Below are positions 1-6,716 of a DNA stretch of 19,719 nt, in pieces. The notes under the pieces were generated by a model. That model did not search any database. It saw only the letters and a program-made list of their open reading frames with translations, and had not been told where the DNA came from. The stretch covers positions 1-19,719 of the forward strand of contig CAMHCZ010000013.1 in NCBI GenBank assembly GCA_946183755.1. The letters run 5' to 3'. Position 1 is the first letter of the stretch, and each line of letters begins with the position of its first letter. Both the position numbers and the translations under genes were made by a program. This DNA comes from an uncultured bacterium. Lineage in GTDB: Bacteria > Bacteroidota > Bacteroidia > Bacteroidales > Paludibacteraceae.

Positions 1-95
1 TTGACAGCCTCAGCGCCGAAGCCATAAAGCAGATGGCGCAGTCCATGCTGATAGAAAAGAACCGCGCCGAGGTGATTATGATTCCTAAGGAATAA
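1..95 (+). CDS. 3' end of a plus-strand gene, possibly an M16 (insulinase-type) peptidase
   Basis: Only the last 30 codons are present, read in the frame starting at base 3 and ending with TAA at 93-95. The tail reads DSLSAEAIKQMAQSMLIEK, then NRAEVIMIPKE. A helix of this kind followed by 'NR-EVIM-P' resembles the C-terminus of Bacteroidetes M16 zinc peptidases (pitrilysin/insulinase type). No catalytic motif is in the window, so the family call is a guess from a short stretch. A strong hairpin terminator lies just downstream, so this is the last gene of its transcript. Confidence 0.45.
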   Translation, partial: DSLSAEAIKQMAQSMLIEKNRAEVIMIPKE

Positions 96-120
96 AAGCC
101 AGATAGGGATATAAATACGA

Positions 121-164
121 AAAAATGCCGGACAATCATAGGTTTCCATGTTGTCCGGCATTTT
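121..164. terminator. Bidirectional rho-independent terminator
   Basis: Perfect 14-bp inverted repeat, bases 122-135 paired with 151-164, with a 15-nt loop. The stem core is GCCGGACAA/TTGTCCGGC, bordered by A and T runs, so it can work on either strand. It sits between two convergent genes: the gene ending at 95 (+) and the secreted-protein gene ending at 204 (-). Confidence 0.85.
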
Positions 165-203
165 GTTATGTGCAAAACTCCAGGCTTCACACGAGGCAAA
201 ACT

Positions 204-659
204 CTATCGTTTCTCCTCCTTTATCTGCTTCAACGCTTTGGCCATTTCGATGACATCATCCAAAGAGCCGCCGTCACTCTTAGGGTCGGCCATGAATGCC
301 GCATTCTCTTTTTTGAAAAGTTCGGGATTGTCAGCCTTCACCCTTTCCCAGCAAAGATACATATACAATTCAAATTTGTCCTTGTCCTCTTCGGTCTTGA
401 TGGTGGTAATCTTTGACTCGTCAACTTTTGAACCATCGAACTTCTCGAAGGCATGATACGCCGTTACGATTTCTTCGGCCGTTGCCTTTTCGTAGTTCAG
501 AATGATGGTTGCTATCGCATCGGCCACCTTGTTGACGTCCTTGTTCTCTCTAATGGTTTTGATTTGCCCAGCAAATGGGCCGTTACCGTCACCTGCCAAT
601 GAGACCATCGTTGCGCCGCAAATCATCAACGCAGCAAATGTTGAAAGTACTTTTTTCAT
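204..659 (-). CDS. Small secreted hypothetical protein
   Basis: A 151-residue protein I do not recognise. It starts MKKVLSTFAALMICGATMVSLAG, a clear Sec signal peptide (KK n-region, hydrophobic core, likely cleavage near residues 20-23). No cysteine follows the core in a lipobox, so export to the periplasm or beyond is likelier than lipidation. The mature part is about 125 residues, rich in Lys, Glu, Asp and Ala and probably mostly helical, with no catalytic motif visible. The ATG at 659 is the only start that keeps the signal peptide. It lies 47 nt downstream of the histidine-phosphatase gene on the same strand. No TAnnTTTG box was found in that gap, so the two may be co-transcribed. The terminator at 121-164 closes the unit. 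Confidence 0.8.
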   Translation of the reverse strand: MKKVLSTFAALMICGATMVSLAGDGNGPFAGQIKTIRENKDVNKVADAIATIILNYEKATAEEIVTAYHAFEKFDGSKVDESKITTIKTEEDKDKFELYMYLCWERVKADNPELFKKENAAFMADPKSDGGSLDDVIEMAKALKQIKEEKR

Positions 660-706
660 CTTGTTCTTTGTTTTTTAGTGAGTTATAAATTAATATTAGC
701 TTCTCT

Positions 707-1258
707 TTATCTTCCACTTTTCCTTTGTGTTAGCGTAATTGCTCCCCCTGCACTATAAACAACACGATTCTTATCCGCTTGAAATCCTTTCTTTTTCATC
801 GCCTTAATCAAAGCATGCATAAAGAAGCCATGCGTGACTACAGCACAATTCTCATTACGGCTTACTACCAAACTTGCAAACTGTTCGGCTCTAATCGCAG
901 TCTGTATCTTGTTTTCTGGCTGTCTTTTACTTCTTGTCAACCACTGCAGCCTTCCTAAAACATTCCAGAACCATAGTGGCATCTTAACCGCTGTGTCAAA
1001 GCCCGAACGGAGCGGAACCTCATTTATACTTGATGTCCTCTTGAAATCCACTTCACCAAATATCTTCTTAGCAGTTTGCAATGTCCTGTCCAATGTACTT
1101 ATATAAATTGTTTGGACATCATTAACCACCGCATTTATGGGTGCCAAGTCAATTGGAGCACTATCATACAGTGCGCATTGCTCGTCAAATTCAACAGAAG
1201 AACACCACTTCTTCCAATTATGAAGCACCTTCCCATGCCTTATTACAACTATTCTCAT
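707..1258 (-). CDS. Histidine phosphatase superfamily protein (phosphoglycerate-mutase-like)
   Basis: A 183-residue protein with the branch-1 histidine phosphatase signature. RHG lies at residues 7-9 (His8 would be the phospho-acceptor), an Arg in STLDRTLQTA near 58, a Glu in NEVPLRSG near 80, and a second His in VVTHGFF near 143. All four catalytic-pocket residues are thus present, so it should be an active phosphatase or mutase, but the substrate cannot be read from the sequence. An in-frame GTG at 1270 would add MWDE. I prefer the ATG at 1258 because RHG normally sits within about ten residues of the N-terminus. The middle (LWFWNVLGRLQWLTRSKRQ, about 95-113) is an unusual Trp- and Arg-rich insertion. 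The gene looks more AT-rich than the ATPase gene behind it and has its own promoter at 1382-1412. Confidence 0.85.
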   Translation of the reverse strand: MRIVVIRHGKVLHNWKKWCSSVEFDEQCALYDSAPIDLAPINAVVNDVQTIYISTLDRTLQTAKKIFGEVDFKRTSSINEVPLRSGFDTAVKMPLWFWNVLGRLQWLTRSKRQPENKIQTAIRAEQFASLVVSRNENCAVVTHGFFMHALIKAMKKKGFQADKNRVVYSAGGAITLTQRKSGR

Positions 1259-1381
1259 TTCATCCCACACCGTTCAGATATATATCCAAAAGCCTTTTTA
1301 TTACGATACAAACCTTTAAGCAGGTAGCATCTTTGATTATCAAGCATTTATAACATAAGCCATAAAGGAATATCACTGCCA

Positions 1382-1412
1382 CAAATATAGTCAAGCACGG
1401 TTTAAAACCAAA
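1382..1412 (-). promoter_or_regulatory. Bacteroidetes-type promoter for the histidine phosphatase gene
   Basis: On the minus strand the sequence is TTTG (1412-1409), a 19-nt spacer, then TATATTTG (1389-1382), an exact match to the -33 TTTG / -7 TAnnTTTG pattern. Transcription should start near 1376, giving a leader of about 118 nt before the ATG at 1258. The -33 box overlaps the tail of the upstream terminator. The leader holds a small inverted repeat, TTGATTATCAA, at 1333-1343. Confidence 0.7.
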
Positions 1413-1445
1413 CAAAAAAGGAGACGCTTTCGCATCTCCGTTTTC
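1413..1445 (-). terminator. Rho-independent terminator of the P-type ATPase gene
   Basis: On the minus strand GGAGATGC (1439-1432) pairs with GCGTCTCC (1427-1420) around a GAAA tetraloop, followed by a T run (1419-1414). It starts about 26 nt after the ATPase stop codon. The 44-nt block 1409-1452 matches 42 of 44 bases of 3544-3587, the terminator of korB. Confidence 0.85.
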
Positions 1446-1465
1446 TATCTTATGATGGCGTTTTG

Positions 1466-3442
1466 TCAAGAAACGGTTCTCAATGTACGCATGGCGTTGA
1501 GAACGGCAATCACCGTAACACCAACGTCGGCAAACACCGCCATCCACAATGTCGCAAAGCCCATGACGGCAAGCGCGAGCACAAGCAGCTTCACACCTAT
1601 GGCAAACCAGACATTCTGACGGGCGATGCGTATTGTCCGGCGGGCGATGCGTATTGCCGTGGCTATCTTCGACGGCTTGTCGTCCATCAAAACCACATCA
1701 GCCGCTTCGATGGCCGCGTCGCTGCCAAGACCGCCCATCGCTATGCCAAGGTCGGCACGGGCAAGCACCGGAGCATCGTTGATGCCGTCGCCCACAAAGG
1801 CAAGAAACGTGTTTTTAGCTTTCCCGGCAAGCAGACGCTCAACGTGACGAACCTTGTCAGCCGGCAACAACTCCGTGTAAAACTCATTGATGCCAAGTCT
1901 CTGGGCCACATATCCGCCCACCTCCTTGCTGTCGCCGGTAAGCATTACCATTCTGGAAACGCCCATCCCGGACAGTCTTGAAATGGCATCGGAACTGTCG
2001 TCTTTTATCTTGTCGTTTATCACAATGTGGCCTGCATATTCGCCGTTGATTGCCACATGGATGATTGTGCCGACATGCGTGCAATCGTGCCATTTAGCAC
2101 CGACACGCTCCATCATTTTGCCGTTGCCCACGCACACAACGTCGTCGCCGACTTTCGCCTGAATGCCGTGACCGGCTATTTCCTGAACATCGCTAACCGA
2201 GCAGCCGTCGGTCGCCTCGTCGGGGAACGCATCGCGGAGAGCGGCGGCAATGGGATGAGTAGAAAAATGCTCGACATGCGCGGCAAGGTGCAACAGACGA
2301 CGCTCGTCGCACGCCTCGGGATGAACCGCCTCTACGGCAAACTGACCGTGAGTGAGCGTTCCTGTCTTGTCGAACACCACCGTGCCGACTTTCGCCAATG
2401 TCTCCATATAATTCGCACCTTTCACGAGAATGCCGTTTCGCGACGCTCCACCGATTCCGCCGAAAAACGACAGCGGCACGCTAATAACCAACGCACATGG
2501 GCAGGAAACAATCAGAAACGTCAGTGCCCGATAGAGCCACGTCGCGAACTCGTCAACGAAATGCCCGGAAATGACTGGTGGAATGAACGCAAGCACTATC
2601 GCAGCAAACACCACCACTGGCGTGTATATCCGCGCGAATTTAGAGATGAAGGTCTCGCTTTTCGATTTGCGTTCACCGGCATTCTCTACCAGTTCTATGA
2701 TTTTGGAAACAGTGCTTTCGCCAAACGATTTTGTGGTGCGGACGCGAATCACGCCCGTCAAATTCACACAACCGGAAATCACCTCGTCCTCCACGGCTAC
2801 TTCGCGAGGAACGCTTTCGCCAGTGAGGGCAACCGTGTTGAGCGACGAAGCGCCTTCAACCACAACGCCGTCCAGCGGAACTTTCTCGCCCGGCTTCACA
2901 ACAATAATCTCGCCTACCGCAACGTGCTCAGGCTCAACAACCTCGACCGCCCCGTTCCGTTCCACGTTTGCCGAATCGGGACGGATGTTCATAAGATGGG
3001 CGATGCTTTCGCGGCTCTTGCCTTCGGCATAGCCTTCGAACAACTCCCCAATCTGGAAAAACAGCATAACGAACACCGCTTCAGGAAATTCCGTATCCGC
3101 ACCGGGCAGAAAGCCTATGCACAACGCCCCGATGGTGGCAATCGCCATAAGAAAATGCTCGTTGAACGCCTCGCCGTGCATCAAGCCTTCGACGGCTTCC
3201 TTGAGCGTGTCGAAACCTATCAGCAGATAAGGAACCAGATAAACCAAAAGCAGCTGCCATGTGGCAAGATTGCAGTTCCGCTCAGTCAAAACCGCCGCCA
3301 CAAGCAAAACCACCGTACAGGCTATCAGAATGATTTTCTCTTTCAGCCCGCCCTCTTCGTGATGATGATGTTCGTGGCAATGACAATGATGCTCCTCGTG
3401 GTTGTGTGAGCAGCAATCGTGATGATGTTCTTCGTGTGTCAT
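1466..3442 (-). CDS. Zn2+/Cd2+/Pb2+-type P1B heavy-metal efflux ATPase with His/Cys-rich N-terminus
   Basis: A 658-residue heavy-metal-transporting P-type ATPase that pumps divalent metal out of the cytoplasm across the inner membrane. Visible motifs: TGES (207-210, actuator), CPC (314-316, in the SCPCALVIS membrane helix), DKTGT (358-362, phosphorylated Asp358), the metal-ATPase HP dipeptide in STHPIAA (396-397) and GDGINDAP (551-558). Near the C-terminus, Lys618 in IGVKLLVLAL and Asp639 in FADVGVTV match the Zn/Cd/Pb (ZntA/CadA, P1B-2) membrane signature rather than the Cu type. No CxxC ferredoxin-like metal domain is present. Instead residues 1-30 contain 14 His and 4 Cys, a likely metal-binding tail. 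The ATG at 3442 starts directly on that tail. The gene is a single transcription unit with its own terminator. It looks more GC-rich than the phosphatase gene beyond it. I give no symbol because zntA, cadA and zosA-like names overlap in this phylum. Confidence 0.93.
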   Translation of the reverse strand: MTHEEHHHDCCSHNHEEHHCHCHEHHHHEEGGLKEKIILIACTVVLLVAAVLTERNCNLATWQLLLVYLVPYLLIGFDTLKEAVEGLMHGEAFNEHFLMAIATIGALCIGFLPGADTEFPEAVFVMLFFQIGELFEGYAEGKSRESIAHLMNIRPDSANVERNGAVEVVEPEHVAVGEIIVVKPGEKVPLDGVVVEGASSLNTVALTGESVPREVAVEDEVISGCVNLTGVIRVRTTKSFGESTVSKIIELVENAGERKSKSETFISKFARIYTPVVVFAAIVLAFIPPVISGHFVDEFATWLYRALTFLIVSCPCALVISVPLSFFGGIGGASRNGILVKGANYMETLAKVGTVVFDKTGTLTHGQFAVEAVHPEACDERRLLHLAAHVEHFSTHPIAAALRDAFPDEATDGCSVSDVQEIAGHGIQAKVGDDVVCVGNGKMMERVGAKWHDCTHVGTIIHVAINGEYAGHIVINDKIKDDSSDAISRLSGMGVSRMVMLTGDSKEVGGYVAQRLGINEFYTELLPADKVRHVERLLAGKAKNTFLAFVGDGINDAPVLARADLGIAMGGLGSDAAIEAADVVLMDDKPSKIATAIRIARRTIRIARQNVWFAIGVKLLVLALAVMGFATLWMAVFADVGVTVIAVLNAMRTLRTVS

Positions 3443-3488
3443 ATCCTTTGCATTTTAATTTTATGGTACAAAGTTCCGACAAAAGTCA

Positions 3489-3503
3489 TGCAACCGGGTT
3501 GCA
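3489..3503. promoter_or_regulatory. Palindrome upstream of the metal exporter, candidate operator
   Basis: TGCAACC-G-GGTTGCA is a perfect 7-1-7 palindrome, 46 nt upstream of the ATPase start. Three TAnnTTTG-like boxes, each with one mismatch (minus strand, at 3469-3476, 3480-3487 and 3502-3509), surround it. A metal sensor could bind here. No regulator gene is adjacent and the site is short, so this is a suggestion only. Confidence 0.3.
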
Positions 3504-3548
3504 AAGTCAGCGCCCACGCAATTCGCACATTGCCGTCGAGCTGCAAAC

Positions 3549-3579
3549 AAAAAAGGAGACGCTTTTGCATCTCCTTTTT
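3549..3579 (-). terminator. Rho-independent terminator of the korAB operon
   Basis: On the minus strand GGAGATGC (574-567 of the 3 kb block) pairs with GCGTCTCC (562-555) around an AAAA loop, inside A and T runs. It lies about 25 nt after the korB stop. It is nearly identical (42 of 44 bases over 3544-3587) to the terminator at 1413-1445. Confidence 0.85.
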
Positions 3580-3602
3580 CTATCTTATTTCAGATTGCTC
3601 TG

Positions 3603-4607
3603 TTACTTAACTTCCCAGATGTCGTTAGTCTCGAGAAGTTCCTCGAATGAGTGGTAAGGCTTCTTAGCCTTAACTTCCTCTATCTGCGCGTCAACTGCCT
3701 CGTCGTAAGTTGGAGCAGCCACATCACGGATAACTCCGAGAGCGATAGGGAAATCAGGACCTTCCATCATAGCGAGCTTCAGCTGCAGTGTGTTGTCCTC
3801 GCAGTGTGCGTCATGCACGAGGATGTCCTTCTCTGTCACTCCGTTCTCGCCTATCTTAACGACCTTCAGTCCGAATCCTTCCTGAACCAGACCGAACTCG
3901 TTGTTCTCGCCGAAAATCATTGGCTTGCCGTGCTCCAGATAGATCGCGTTCTTCTTTCTTCCCTCGTTGGTATAGACCGACTCGTGTGTTCCGTCGTTGA
4001 AGATAACGCAGTTCTGAAGAACCTCAGTCACCGAAGCGCCCTTGTGTGCGTACGCTGCCTTCAGCACCTCTACAGTGCCCTTGGCGTCGCTGGCTACGCA
4101 ACGTGCGAAGAAGTGTCCTCTCGCACCGAAGCAGAGCTCTGCTGGGCGGAATGGGTCCTCGACTGTTCCGTAAGGAGACGACTTGCTGACGAATCCTCTT
4201 GGAGATGTTGGTGAGTACTGACCCTTTGTCAAACCGTAAATACGGTTGTTCAAGAGGATCATGTTCAAGTCTATGTTTCTACGGTTAGCGTGGATGAAGT
4301 GGTTACCTCCGATAGCCAGTCCGTCGCCGTCGCCGCTCACCTGCCATACGGTCAGGTTCTTGTTGCTTACCTTGCATCCGGTAGCTATCGCTGCGGCACG
4401 TCCGTGTATAGTGTTCATGCCGTAAGTCGCCATGTAGTGAGGCAGACGGCTCGAACAACCGATACCAGAGATTACCGCTATATCTTCAGGAGCCACACCT
4501 ATCTCAGCCATTGCCTTCTGCAATGACGCAAGGAAAAAGTGGTCACCACAACCTGGACACCATCTTGGCTGTCCTTTCTTATAATCTTGTGCTGTGAATT
4601 CGCTCAT
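3603..4607 (-). CDS. korB: 2-oxoglutarate:ferredoxin oxidoreductase, beta subunit
   Basis: A 334-residue thiamine-diphosphate subunit. With KorA it converts 2-oxoglutarate, CoA and oxidised ferredoxin to succinyl-CoA and CO2 in the cytoplasm, part of the incomplete TCA cycle of anaerobic Bacteroidetes. It shows CPGC (Cys17, Cys20), Cys51 in GIGCSSR and Cys200 in LQNCVIFNDG, the four-cysteine [4Fe-4S] set of this family, and a ThDP/Mg motif starting GDGDG (92-96) and ending NNRIYG (120-125). The ATG at 4607 (MSEFTAQ) is chosen over the in-frame start at 4664, because the latter would overlap korA and add a tail foreign to the family. An A/G-rich stretch (AAAGACAAAAAAG) precedes it. It follows korA after 25 nt and is clearly co-transcribed. 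Pyruvate or another 2-oxoacid as substrate cannot be fully excluded. Confidence 0.93.
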   Translation of the reverse strand: MSEFTAQDYKKGQPRWCPGCGDHFFLASLQKAMAEIGVAPEDIAVISGIGCSSRLPHYMATYGMNTIHGRAAAIATGCKVSNKNLTVWQVSGDGDGLAIGGNHFIHANRRNIDLNMILLNNRIYGLTKGQYSPTSPRGFVSKSSPYGTVEDPFRPAELCFGARGHFFARCVASDAKGTVEVLKAAYAHKGASVTEVLQNCVIFNDGTHESVYTNEGRKKNAIYLEHGKPMIFGENNEFGLVQEGFGLKVVKIGENGVTEKDILVHDAHCEDNTLQLKLAMMEGPDFPIALGVIRDVAAPTYDEAVDAQIEEVKAKKPYHSFEELLETNDIWEVK

Positions 4608-4632
4608 CTTTTTTGTCTTTAAATCGTGATAC

Positions 4633-6480
4633 TTATTTGTCGTAAATCTTGTTGAAAGCGTCAACCAGCTCTGATACTACAAATGGCTGACCCTTAACCT
4701 CGTTGAACTGGTAAGGAACGAATCCGTCCACCTTCATGCGCAGATAACCAGCGAACTGTCCTAAGTTCTGCTCTGCGACTACGACTTTCTTGTATTTCTT
4801 CAAAACCTCTGAAGTATTCTTTGGCAGTGGGTTGATGAACTTGAAGTGAGCCAAAGCCACCTTCTTGCCGGCTGCTCTCATCTCGTCCATCGCTGCGTGC
4901 AAGTGTCCGTATGTGCCGCCGAATCCGACGAGAAGCAACTCTGCGTCGTCCTTGTCGCCAAGAACCTCTACGTCTGGAACTGCGATTTTCTCAACCTTCT
5001 CGGCACGCAGACGACACATCAGGTCGTGGTTCTCAGGGTTTGTTGAGATTGCGCCTGTGGCATTGTCCTTCTCCAGACCGCCGAGTATGTGAGCGAAGCC
5101 CTTGCGTCCAGGCACAGCCCAATATCTCACGCCGTTCTCGTTTCTCATATATGGAGTCCACTTGCCCTTGAGTTCCTCTGGAACGTATGGAGGAACGATT
5201 GATGCCAAATCGGACATCTTAGGGAGCTTGAATGCGCCTGAACCGTTAGCGATGTAAGCGTCGGTCATCAGAACAACCGGAGTCATGTGCTCCAAAGCTA
5301 TCTTGCATGCCTGATAAGCAGCGTCGAAACAGTCGGTTGGCGATGTTGCGGCGATGACTGGCATAGGAGACTCTCCGTTTCTTCCGTAAAGCACCTGAAG
5401 CAGGTCGGTCTGCTCAGACTTTGTAGGAAGTCCTGTCGCAGGTCCGCCTCTCTGCACGTCCATAACAACCAATGGCAACTCAAGAATGACTGCCAAGTTG
5501 ATAGCCTCAGACTTCAAACAGATACCTGGTCCTGAAGTCGATGTACATCCCAATGCGCCAGCGAATGAGGCTCCGAGCGCAGAAGAGCATCCTGCGATCT
5601 CGTCCTCGCACTGCACTGTTGTCACGCCAAGAGACTTGTGCTTAGACAACTCGTGAAGAATGTCGGTAGCAGGAGTGATAGGATACGAGCCGAGGAACAG
5701 TCTCAGTCCAGCCTTCTCGGCTGCCGCGATAAGTCCGTAAGCCGTAGCCTTGTTACCAGTGATGTCCATGTATCTTCCTGGCTCCTTGTGCTTCGACTCT
5801 ATTCTGTACACGTTAGCTACAGAGCTGTGTGTGTTAGCGCCGTAGTCGTAACCTGCTTGTATAACCTTGATGTTAGCCTCTGCCACGCCTGGCTTCTTTG
5901 CGAACTTCTCCTTCAGGAAGTTGAACGCGATGTTCAGGTCGCGGTCGAACAGATAGCAGACAAGGCCCAGAGCGAACATGTTACGGCACTTCAGCATCGC
6001 CTTAACGTCCATTCCAGAGTCCTTCAGGCAGTCCTTAACCATAGTGGTGATTGGGCATGCGATTACTCTGTCTGCATCAATATTCATTTCTGCCAATGGG
6101 TCATTGGTCTTGAACTGAGCCTTCTCGAGATCTTTCTCCTTGAAGCTGTCAGTGTCTATGATTATAGCTCCGCCTGGCTTTGCGTAGCGGTACTGTGTCT
6201 TGAGAGCCGCTGCGTTCATAGCCACAAGCACGTCGCACTTGTCGCCTGGAGTATATACCTTGCCAGCGCCGATGTGCACCTGGAAACCAGAGACGCCAGT
6301 GAGCGAGCCCTGTGGAGCACGTATGTCGGCTGGATAGTCTGGGAATGTGCTTATGCTGTTTCCCACTGTTGCCGAAATTGTAGAGAAGATGTTACCAGCC
6401 AGCTGCATTCCATCGCCGGAGTCGCCGGAGAAACGCACTGCAACTTGGTCTAGTTCCTTAATTTCTAATTTTTCTGCCAT
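4633..6480 (-). CDS. korA: 2-oxoglutarate:ferredoxin oxidoreductase, fused gamma-alpha subunit
   Basis: A 615-residue fusion. Residues 1 to about 205 are the gamma domain (VRFSGDSGDGMQLAG at 15-29). The rest is the alpha/pyrimidine-binding part, with SYPITPATD near 265-273 and the RGGPATGLPTKSEQTD block near 344-359, which is typical of KorA-type enzymes. The C-terminal region from about 500 (LLLVGFGGTYGHLHAAMDEM, VVVAEQNLGQFAGYLR) is the transketolase-C-like domain. It pairs with KorB, encoded 25 nt downstream. The ATG at 6480 (MAEKLEIKEL) is preferred to an upstream in-frame start at 6513, since that extension (CPERIINKST) overlaps the promoter box. No separate ferredoxin-like delta subunit is encoded next to it. 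Confidence 0.93.
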   Translation of the reverse strand: MAEKLEIKELDQVAVRFSGDSGDGMQLAGNIFSTISATVGNSISTFPDYPADIRAPQGSLTGVSGFQVHIGAGKVYTPGDKCDVLVAMNAAALKTQYRYAKPGGAIIIDTDSFKEKDLEKAQFKTNDPLAEMNIDADRVIACPITTMVKDCLKDSGMDVKAMLKCRNMFALGLVCYLFDRDLNIAFNFLKEKFAKKPGVAEANIKVIQAGYDYGANTHSSVANVYRIESKHKEPGRYMDITGNKATAYGLIAAAEKAGLRLFLGSYPITPATDILHELSKHKSLGVTTVQCEDEIAGCSSALGASFAGALGCTSTSGPGICLKSEAINLAVILELPLVVMDVQRGGPATGLPTKSEQTDLLQVLYGRNGESPMPVIAATSPTDCFDAAYQACKIALEHMTPVVLMTDAYIANGSGAFKLPKMSDLASIVPPYVPEELKGKWTPYMRNENGVRYWAVPGRKGFAHILGGLEKDNATGAISTNPENHDLMCRLRAEKVEKIAVPDVEVLGDKDDAELLLVGFGGTYGHLHAAMDEMRAAGKKVALAHFKFINPLPKNTSEVLKKYKKVVVAEQNLGQFAGYLRMKVDGFVPYQFNEVKGQPFVVSELVDAFNKIYDK

Positions 6481-6510
6481 AGTTGATTTGTTTATAATTC
6501 TTTCAGGGCA

Positions 6511-6518
6511 CAAAAATA
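6511..6518 (-). promoter_or_regulatory. Candidate -7 box for korAB
   Basis: Minus strand TATTTTTG matches TAnnTTTG, 30 nt upstream of the korA ATG. No clear TTTG was found at the usual distance upstream, so only the -7 half is supported. Confidence 0.45.
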
Positions 6519-6604
6519 CAAATTATATGTTATAAGTACACACGACTTGTATTAATATGCGTTATTTCAGTGTTTTGCTTATTAATTTGCGTATATATAT
6601 GCAT

Positions 6605-6650
6605 AAAAACAAACAGGATTTGCATTTTCTGCAAACCCTGCTCGTTTTTT
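6605..6650. terminator. Terminator of the BspA-type gene
   Basis: CAGG-A-TTTGCA (614-624 of the 6 kb block) pairs with TGCAAA-C-CCTG (630-640) around a 5-nt loop, with one A/C mismatch. T-rich stretches follow on both strands (TTTGTTTTT on the minus side, seven T on the plus side). It lies about 75 nt after the stop of the surface-protein gene. Between them, CACTCC/GGAGTG arms form a weaker hairpin near 6666-6689. Confidence 0.65.
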
Positions 6651-6716
6651 TATGGGTAATCCACACACTCCTCTGTGTTATCTGGAGTGCATCGCCTTTG
6701 CTGTTAAAATAACTTT

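Noticed and set aside
2027..3409. Long plus-strand reading frame (460 codons) opposite the metal ATPase
   Set aside because: It is antisense to a gene with every P1B ATPase motif, has no recognisable domain or promoter, and its His/Arg/Asn-rich composition is what an opposite strand of this gene would give.
1466..3442. Copper-exporting P1B ATPase
   Set aside because: The membrane helices near the C-terminus show the Lys/Asp pair of the Zn/Cd/Pb subgroup and lack the Cu-type N/Y/M-x-x-S-S pattern; the CPC motif alone does not separate them.
5638..6453. Long plus-strand reading frame opposite korA
   Set aside because: The korA frame is conserved end to end; this one shows no domain and is rich in Cys, Ser and Val, as expected for a shadow.
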